Assembly (NCBI GenBank): GCA_003564655.1
Contig: PXES01000141.1
Span: forward strand, 1-9,223
Reading direction: 5' to 3'
Source of the DNA: Paracoccaceae bacterium
Lineage (GTDB): Bacteria; Pseudomonadota; Alphaproteobacteria; Rhodobacterales; Rhodobacteraceae
DNA length: 9,223 nt
The number at the start of each line of letters is the position of its first letter. Within the stretch, counting starts at the first letter, position 1. The translations under genes and the position numbers were made by a program. Under the pieces are notes generated by a model. That model worked only from the letters and a program-made list of their open reading frames with translations. It made no database searches and was not told the origin of the DNA. This document shows, in pieces, positions 4,123 through 9,223 of this stretch.

Positions 4123-7100
4123 ATGACCGCCCCAGACACCCCCGACCAGACGCGCGACTACAAACACACGCTGTTCCTGCCGCGCACCGAGTTTCCCATG
4201 CGCGCCGGACTGCCCAACCGCGAGCCCGAATGGCTCGCGCATTGGCAGCGCCTCGGCATCTATGACCGGCTGCGCGCCAAGGGCGCAGACCGTCCGCCCT
4301 TCATCCTGCATGACGGCCCGCCCTATGCCAACGGCCACCTGCATATCGGCCACGCACTCAACAAGGTGCTCAAGGACTTCATTACCCGCAGCCAGCAGAT
4401 GCTCGGCCATGACGCGCGCTATGTGCCGGGCTGGGACTGCCACGGCCTGCCGATCGAGTGGAAGATCGAGGAACAATATCGCGCCGAGGGCCTCGACAAG
4501 GACGCGGTCGACACCGTCGCCTTTCGTCAGGAATGCCGCCGCTTTGCCGAGAAGTGGATCGATATGCAGCGCGACGAGTTTCAGCGCCTCGGCGTCACCG
4601 GCAAGTGGGACGACCCCTATCTGACCATGGACCACCACGCCGAGGCGGTGATCGCCGAGGAGTTCATGAAGCTTGTCATGAACGGGTCGCTCTACCAGGG
4701 CTCTAAACCCGTGATGTGGTCGCCGGTGGAAAAGACGGCGCTGGCCGAGGCCGAGGTCGAGTATCACGACAAGGAAAGCTTCACCATCTGGGTGAAATTC
4801 CACGTCGCCGGGATCGAGGGGACGGAGGAGCTGACCGACTGGCTGCTTGACCAGCATGGCGAGCAGGGCTTCCCGGGCGCTGTCCAGCAGATGGCGCATG
4901 ACTTCGCCCGCGCCTTCGTCGTCATCTGGACAACGACGCCCTGGACGATCCCCTCGAACATGGGCGTCGTCTATGGACCCGACATCGCATACGGGCTTTA
5001 TGAAGTGCTCGAGACGCCCGAGGAGTGCTGGGCGCAGGTGGGCGAGAAATACCTGATCGCCGACAAGCTCGCGACCGATGTGATGACCCGCGCGCGTCTC
5101 TCCGAGGGGCAGTATCGCCGCATCCGCAGCGTCACCCCGGTCGAGCTCGACAGCCTGAAACTCTCGCCCCCGCTGGCCAACACCTCGGCCGCCGGGGGCG
5201 AATGGAATGCGCGCCGCGACTTCCGCGCCGCCGATTTCGTGACCGACGAGGAAGGCACCGGTTTCGTCCATTGCGCGCCCAGCCACGGGCTCGAGGAATA
5301 CGAGATGTATCGCGGCCTGGGCATGCTCGAGCAGGTGCTGACCTATAACGTGCTCGATGATGGCAGCTTCCGCCCGGACCTGCCTTTCTTCGGCGGCACG
5401 CGCATCCTCACCCCCGAGGGTCGCGAGGGCGACGCCAACACCGCCATCATCGAGAAACTGGCCGAGACCGGCGGGCTGCTTGCGCGCGGGCGCATCAAGC
5501 ACAGCTACCCGCATAGCTGGCGCTCGAAGGCGCCGGTCATCTACCGCAACACCCCGCAATGGTTCGCGGCCATCGACCGCCCGCTGGGCGACGGGATGGA
5601 CGAGCATGGCACAACCATCCGCGAGCGCGCGCTGACCTCGATCGACACGCTCGTGCGCTGGACCCCGCCCAGCGGGCGCAACCGGCTGCATTCGATGATC
5701 GCCGCGCGCCCCGACTGGGTGCTCTCGCGCCAGCGCGCCTGGGGCGTGCCGCTGACCTGCTTTGTCAAGAAAGGCGCGAAACCCACCGATCCCGACTATC
5801 TGCTGCGCGACAGCCAGGTGAACGCCCGGATCGTCGACGCCTTCAAGGCGGACGGGGCCGATGCATGGTATGTGCAAGGATTCAAGGAACTTGTCCTTGC
5901 AGACCTGTATGACCCGGACGCCTATGATCAGGTTTTTGACATTCTCGATGTCTGGTTCGACTCCGGTTCGACCCACGCCTTCGTGCTGCGCGACCGCCCT
6001 GACGGGCGCGCCGACGGAATTGCCGACCTTTATCTCGAAGGGACCGACCAGCATCGGGGCTGGTTTCATTCCTCGATGCTGCAGGCCTGTGCCACCAAGG
6101 GCCGCGCGCCCTATCACGGGGTGCTGACCCACGGCTTCACGCTCGACGAGCGCGGCATGAAGATGTCCAAGAGCCTGGGCAACACGGTCGCGCCCCAAGA
6201 GGTGATCGACCAGTATGGCGCCGATATCCTGCGGCTGTGGGTGGCGCAGTCGGACTACACGGCCGACCTGCGCATCGGCAAGGAAATCCTCAAGGGTGTG
6301 GCCGACAGCTACCGCCGCCTGCGCAACACGATGCGCTTCATCCTCGGTAATCTCGACGGCTTCGACTCGGCCGAGCGGATTGATCCGCAGGACATGCCCG
6401 AGCTTGACCGCTGGGTGCTGCACCGTCTGGCCGAACTCGACGCCGAGGTGCGCGCCGGATACGCGGCCTATGACTTCCAGGGCGTGTTCCAGAAGCTCTT
6501 CACCTTCGCGACCTCGGACCTTTCGGCCTATTACTTCGACATCCGCAAGGACGCGCTTTACTGCGATGCCGCCTCCAGCCCCCGCCGCCGCGCCGCGCGC
6601 ACCGTGCTGGACCTCTTGTTCCACCGGCTGACGACCTGGCTCGCTCCGATCCTTGTCTTCACGATGGAGGATGTGTGGCTCTCGCGCTTTCCGGGCGAGG
6701 ACTCGTCGGTGCATCTGCAGGACTTCCCCGACACGCCCGCCGACTGGCGCGACGACGCGCTGGCGCGGAAATGGGCGGGCATCCGCTCGGCGCGCCGCGT
6801 CGTCACCGCAGCGCTCGAGATCCAGCGCAAGGACAAGGGGATCGGCGCCTCGCTCGAGGCCGCGCCTGCCGTGTATGTGCAAGATGCGGACCTGCTCGCC
6901 GCGCTGGAGTCGGTCGAATTCGCAGATATCTGCATCACCTCTGCGATCAGCCTGCGCGCGGACACCCCCCCGCAGGACGCTTTCACCCTGCCCGAGACAC
7001 CCGGTATCGGCGTCGCGTTCGCCCGTGCCGAGGGGCAGAAATGCCAGCGTTGCTGGAAGATCAGCGCGGATGTGGGCACACATGCCCATCCCGGCACCTG

Positions 7101-7128
7101 CGCGCGGTGCAGCGGAGCGCTCGGATGA
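4123..7128 (+). CDS. ileS: Isoleucyl-tRNA synthetase
   Basis: A 1001-residue class I synthetase charging tRNA-Ile. The catalytic domain shows HIGH at 74-77, PGWDCHGLPIE at 102-112, DVWFDSGS at 609-616, EGTDQHRGWF at 639-648 and KMSKS at 680-684. The inserted CP1 editing domain carries the threonine-rich WTTTPWTIPSN starting at 269 and GTGFVHCAPSHG ending at G389. At the position of the conserved editing-site aspartate (E. coli D342) this protein has E392. The C-terminal zinc finger is complete (C974, C977, C993, C996). It is somewhat longer than the E. coli enzyme (about 940). The ATG at 4123 starts an N-terminus typical of alphaproteobacterial IleS; its ribosome binding site is weak (GATGAG region), consistent with controlled translation. 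A GTG at 4072 in the same frame would lie inside the leader hairpin and is unlikely. The stop overlaps the next start (ATGA). Confidence 0.97.
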   Translation: MTAPDTPDQTRDYKHTLFLPRTEFPMRAGLPNREPEWLAHWQRLGIYDRLRAKGADRPPFILHDGPPYANGHLHIGHALNKVLKDFITRSQQMLGHDARYVPGWDCHGLPIEWKIEEQYRAEGLDKDAVDTVAFRQECRRFAEKWIDMQRDEFQRLGVTGKWDDPYLTMDHHAEAVIAEEFMKLVMNGSLYQGSKPVMWSPVEKTALAEAEVEYHDKESFTIWVKFHVAGIEGTEELTDWLLDQHGEQGFPGAVQQMAHDFARAFVVIWTTTPWTIPSNMGVVYGPDIAYGLYEVLETPEECWAQVGEKYLIADKLATDVMTRARLSEGQYRRIRSVTPVELDSLKLSPPLANTSAAGGEWNARRDFRAADFVTDEEGTGFVHCAPSHGLEEYEMYRGLGMLEQVLTYNVLDDGSFRPDLPFFGGTRILTPEGREGDANTAIIEKLAETGGLLARGRIKHSYPHSWRSKAPVIYRNTPQWFAAIDRPLGDGMDEHGTTIRERALTSIDTLVRWTPPSGRNRLHSMIAARPDWVLSRQRAWGVPLTCFVKKGAKPTDPDYLLRDSQVNARIVDAFKADGADAWYVQGFKELVLADLYDPDAYDQVFDILDVWFDSGSTHAFVLRDRPDGRADGIADLYLEGTDQHRGWFHSSMLQACATKGRAPYHGVLTHGFTLDERGMKMSKSLGNTVAPQEVIDQYGADILRLWVAQSDYTADLRIGKEILKGVADSYRRLRNTMRFILGNLDGFDSAERIDPQDMPELDRWVLHRLAELDAEVRAGYAAYDFQGVFQKLFTFATSDLSAYYFDIRKDALYCDAASSPRRRAARTVLDLLFHRLTTWLAPILVFTMEDVWLSRFPGEDSSVHLQDFPDTPADWRDDALARKWAGIRSARRVVTAALEIQRKDKGIGASLEAAPAVYVQDADLLAALESVEFADICITSAISLRADTPPQDAFTLPETPGIGVAFARAEGQKCQRCWKISADVGTHAHPGTCARCSGALG

Positions 7129-7340
7129 CGGTACCTATGTGGACGGGCGTGATCATGGGCACGCTCATGTCGCTGGTCATGTCGGGTATCATCACGGCGT
7201 TGAACACCGGGCTGGACGCGGGCTTCCCGATGCGCTGGGTGGGGGCGTGGCTGGTGGCGTGGGTGATCGCGGTGCCGCTGGCGGTCCTTCTCTCTCCGAT
7301 GGCGCGGCGATGGGCAGAGCGGTTGGCGACGAAGAAATAG
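7125..7340 (+). CDS. DUF2798 family small membrane protein
   Basis: A 71-residue inner membrane protein with two predicted transmembrane helices, about residues 8-27 and 37-57, joined by a short loop (LNTGLDAGFPMRW) and ended by a basic tail. The pattern MSLVMSG in helix 1 and GAWLVAWVIAVPLAVLLSP in helix 2 is typical of DUF2798. These proteins have no established function. The ATG overlaps the ileS stop as ATGA, so translation is probably coupled to ileS termination; the next ATG, at residue 5 (7137), is a possible alternative. The 3' end overlaps the following gene by 31 nt. Confidence 0.82.
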   Translation: MTVPMWTGVIMGTLMSLVMSGIITALNTGLDAGFPMRWVGAWLVAWVIAVPLAVLLSPMARRWAERLATKK

Positions 7341-7585
7341 CCCGCGAACTCCTCGCGATGGCTGCGGCGCGCGCGCCCGCGAAAACCTTCTGCCCGTCCG
7401 AGGTGGCGCGGCGCCTTTCGCCCGACTGGCGCGACCTGATGCCGGACATCCGCCGTGTCGCCGCCGGTCTTCAGGCGGCGGGCAAGCTGGTTGCGACCCA
7501 ATCGGGCGTGCGGGTTGAAGTCGCCACCGCGTGCGGCCCGATCCGTCTGGCCCGCCCCTCTGGACAGGACAGCGCCGCCCGCTAG
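7310..7585 (+). CDS. DUF3253 family protein
   Basis: A 91-residue soluble protein. KTFCPSEVARRLSPDWRDLM (25-44) and GPIRLARP (76-83) are the hallmark blocks of DUF3253, a short family whose predicted helices resemble a winged-helix fold. The function is not established; a DNA- or RNA-binding role is only a guess from the fold. The start at 7310 was chosen because family homology begins within a few residues and the next in-frame ATG would cut into the conserved region. It overlaps the DUF2798 gene by 31 nt and lacks a strong ribosome binding site, so coupling to its neighbour is likely. The SDR gene starts 26 nt after its stop. Confidence 0.78.
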   Translation: MGRAVGDEEIARELLAMAAARAPAKTFCPSEVARRLSPDWRDLMPDIRRVAAGLQAAGKLVATQSGVRVEVATACGPIRLARPSGQDSAAR

Positions 7586-7611
7586 CTACCCGCACGCAAG
7601 AAGGGGTGGCC

Positions 7612-8277
7612 ATGAAACAGGCACTTGTCATCGGCGCGTCGGGCGGCATCGGCTCGGCACTGGTCGCGGAACTCGCCGCGCAGGGCTGGCAGGTCACGGG
7701 GCGTTCGCGCAGTGAGGACGGGCTGGATGTGACGGACGAGGCGTCGGTCGCCGAACACCTCGGCGCGCTGGAAGGGCCATTCCAGCGGATCATCATTGCC
7801 ACCGGTGCGCTGGAGATCGACGGCTACACCCCGGAAAAGGCACTCAAGCACCTCGAGGCGCCGGGCATGGCAGCGCAGTTCGCGCTCAATACCATCGGCC
7901 CGGCGCTGGTGATGAAACACGCGCTGCCGCTGCTCGCGCGTGACGCGCCCGCCGTGCTGGCCGCGTTGTCGGCGCGGGGGGGCTCGATCGGTGACAACCG
8001 GTTCGGGGGCTGGCATTCCTACCGCGCCTCCAAGGCGGCGCTGAACCAGATCATCCGCGGCGCGGCGATCGAATTGGGGCGCAGCCACAAGCAGGCCGTT
8101 TGCGTGGCGCTGCATCCCGGCACGGTCGCGACAGCATTCACCGAGAAATATCTGGGTCGCCACCCGGCCGTGCCCCCGTCAGAGGCCGCGCAGAACCTGC
8201 TGCGCGTGATCGACGGGCTGACGCCCGAGCAGACGGGGCGCTTCTTCGACTGGGCGGGCAAGGAGGTCGTGTGGTGA
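7612..8277 (+). CDS. Short-chain dehydrogenase/reductase (C-factor-like)
   Basis: A 221-residue classical SDR of the short, C-factor-like kind. The cofactor motif GASGGIG is at 8-14. The catalytic set is complete: N93, S120, Y137 and K141 (YRASK). A PGTVATAF block at 169-176 follows, as usual in SDRs. It should be a cytosolic NAD(P)-dependent oxidoreductase; its substrate is unknown. AAGGGG lies 5 nt before the ATG, a strong site unlike the coupled starts of the two genes before it. Its stop overlaps the photolyase start as GTGA, and AAGGAGG for the next gene lies inside its last codons. That coupling suggests a joint role with the photolyase, perhaps in light or oxidative stress, but nothing in the sequence shows the reaction. 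Confidence 0.92.
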   Translation: MKQALVIGASGGIGSALVAELAAQGWQVTGRSRSEDGLDVTDEASVAEHLGALEGPFQRIIIATGALEIDGYTPEKALKHLEAPGMAAQFALNTIGPALVMKHALPLLARDAPAVLAALSARGGSIGDNRFGGWHSYRASKAALNQIIRGAAIELGRSHKQAVCVALHPGTVATAFTEKYLGRHPAVPPSEAAQNLLRVIDGLTPEQTGRFFDWAGKEVVW

Positions 8278-9223
8278 AGCTGGTTCTTGTCCTGGGGGAC
8301 CAGTTGTCCGACGCGCTCAGTGCGCTGCAAAGCGCCGATCCCGCCACCGATATCGTGGTGATGGCCGAGGTCGGGGCTGAGGCGTCTTATGTCCCCCATC
8401 ACCCCAAGAAGATCGCCTTCGCCTTTGCGGCCATGCGCAAATTCGCCGAGTATCTGCGCGAAAATGGCTGGCGGGTGGCCTATACGCAGCTGGACGACCC
8501 GGAGAATGCGGGTTCGATCCCCGGCGAATTGCTGCGCCGCGCCGAGGAGTTCGAGACCGGCACCGTGATTGCGACCGAGCCCGGCGAATGGCGGCTTATC
8601 GAGGCGCTGCGCGACGTGCCGCTGGAGCTGACGCTGCTGCCCGATGACCGTTTCCTGTGTTCGCACCAGGAATTCGCCGATTGGGCCGAAGGGCGCAAGG
8701 TCCTGCGGATGGAGTATTTCTATCGCGAGATGCGGCGCAAGACAGGGCTGTTGATGGACGGCGACCAGCCTGTCGGCGGTAAGTGGAATTTCGACCATGA
8801 CAACCGCAAGCCCGCCAAGCCCGACCTGTTCCGCAAAACGCCGCCCGAGGCGCGCGGCGATGCGGTGCTGGACGCGGTGCTCGATCTGGTCGAGGCGCGC
8901 TTCGGCAACAATTTCGGGGCGCTGCGCCCATTCCCTTATCAGACCGACCGCGCGGGGGCGCTGCGCGCGCTTAACCACTTCATCGAACATGCGCTGCCGG
9001 ATTTTGGCACCTATCAGGACGCGATGCTCGAGGGGGACCCCTATCTCTACCACGCGGTGTTGGCGCTGTATCTGAATGCCGGTCTGCTGGGTCCGTTGGA
9101 AATCTGCAAGAAGGCTGAAGAGGCTTATCACGACGGGCGCGCGCCGCTGAACTCGGTCGAGGGGTTCATCCGCCAGATCATCGGCTGGCGCGAATATGTC
9201 CGCGGCATCTATTTCCGCGAGGG
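8274..9223 (+). CDS. FeS-BCP/CryB-type photolyase-cryptochrome, N-terminal part (runs off right edge)
   Basis: The first 316 residues of a protein normally about 510 long. It resembles Agrobacterium PhrB, a (6-4) photolyase, and Rhodobacter CryB: LVLVLGDQLS at 3-12, AEASYVPHHPKKIAFAF at 35-51, MEYFYREMRRKTGLLM at 146-161, a WNFD block at 171-174 and SVEGFIRQIIGWREYVRGIY at 294-313. This family binds FAD, a lumazine antenna and a [4Fe-4S] cluster whose four cysteines all lie beyond the edge, so cluster and repair function cannot be confirmed here. Residue 314 is F where PhrB, from memory, has W. I chose GTG at 8274 because AAGGAGG stands 7 nt upstream and it overlaps the SDR stop as GTGA; a GTG at 8271 is one codon earlier and too close. 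Confidence 0.93.
   Translation, partial: MKLVLVLGDQLSDALSALQSADPATDIVVMAEVGAEASYVPHHPKKIAFAFAAMRKFAEYLRENGWRVAYTQLDDPENAGSIPGELLRRAEEFETGTVIATEPGEWRLIEALRDVPLELTLLPDDRFLCSHQEFADWAEGRKVLRMEYFYREMRRKTGLLMDGDQPVGGKWNFDHDNRKPAKPDLFRKTPPEARGDAVLDAVLDLVEARFGNNFGALRPFPYQTDRAGALRALNHFIEHALPDFGTYQDAMLEGDPYLYHAVLALYLNAGLLGPLEICKKAEEAYHDGRAPLNSVEGFIRQIIGWREYVRGIYFRE

Noticed and set aside
3997..7089. 1030-codon open frame on the minus strand opposite ileS
   Set aside because: It is almost exactly antisense to ileS, which has every synthetase motif. High GC at third codon positions removes stop codons from the opposite strand. Its translation has no recognisable domain.
7561..7588. TGGACA followed by TAGCTA upstream of the SDR gene as a possible promoter
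   Set aside because: The -35 match is good, but the -10 matches only 2 of 6 at 16-nt spacing and lies at the end of the DUF3253 gene. It is too weak to annotate, though an alternative sigma factor cannot be excluded.

Overview
The window is high-GC DNA from an alphaproteobacterium, most likely of the Rhodobacteraceae. That placement is inferred from the protein sequences (SdaA, IleS and Gor of the alphaproteobacterial type, and a photolyase close to Agrobacterium PhrB and Rhodobacter CryB), the short intergenic gaps and the strong GC bias at third codon positions. No transposase, phage gene, tRNA, rRNA or CRISPR array is visible. The genes are ordinary chromosomal ones; the unusual material lies in two intergenic regions.

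Layout. Positions 1-1459 are read on the minus strand: a c-type cytochrome lipoprotein, then rpiA (ribose-5-phosphate isomerase A), then the first 39 codons of gor (glutathione reductase), which runs off the left edge. rpiA and gor are 5 nt apart and look cotranscribed. Between the cytochrome gene and rpiA lies a perfect 27-bp inverted repeat. Its loop holds a second hairpin and a four-run G-quadruplex motif, and a plausible rpiA promoter follows it. From 1591 the plus strand carries sdaA (iron-sulfur L-serine dehydratase) and cutA. A VOC/glyoxalase-fold gene on the minus strand converges on cutA and overlaps its 3' end by 103 bp.

The 384-bp gap at 3739-4122 separates the VOC gene from ileS. 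Its left part holds a block of GC-rich hairpins that may be a family-specific extragenic repeat. Its right part holds a good sigma70-type promoter (TGGACG, 17 nt, TATAAG). An ATG sits exactly where transcription should begin. It opens a 15-codon ORF with three isoleucine codons, whose last codons form one arm of a perfect 10-bp hairpin. The other arm can instead pair downstream. I read this as a candidate, possibly leaderless, leader-peptide attenuator of isoleucyl-tRNA synthetase and consider it the most interesting item in the window.

From ileS to the right edge there is one tightly packed plus-strand array: ileS, a DUF2798 membrane protein, a DUF3253 protein, a short-chain dehydrogenase and an FeS-BCP/CryB-type photolyase cut by the window end. 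Junctions are ATGA, a 31-nt overlap, a 26-nt gap and GTGA, so cotranscription and translational coupling are likely. A photolyase operon may therefore be partly driven from the ileS promoter and its leader.
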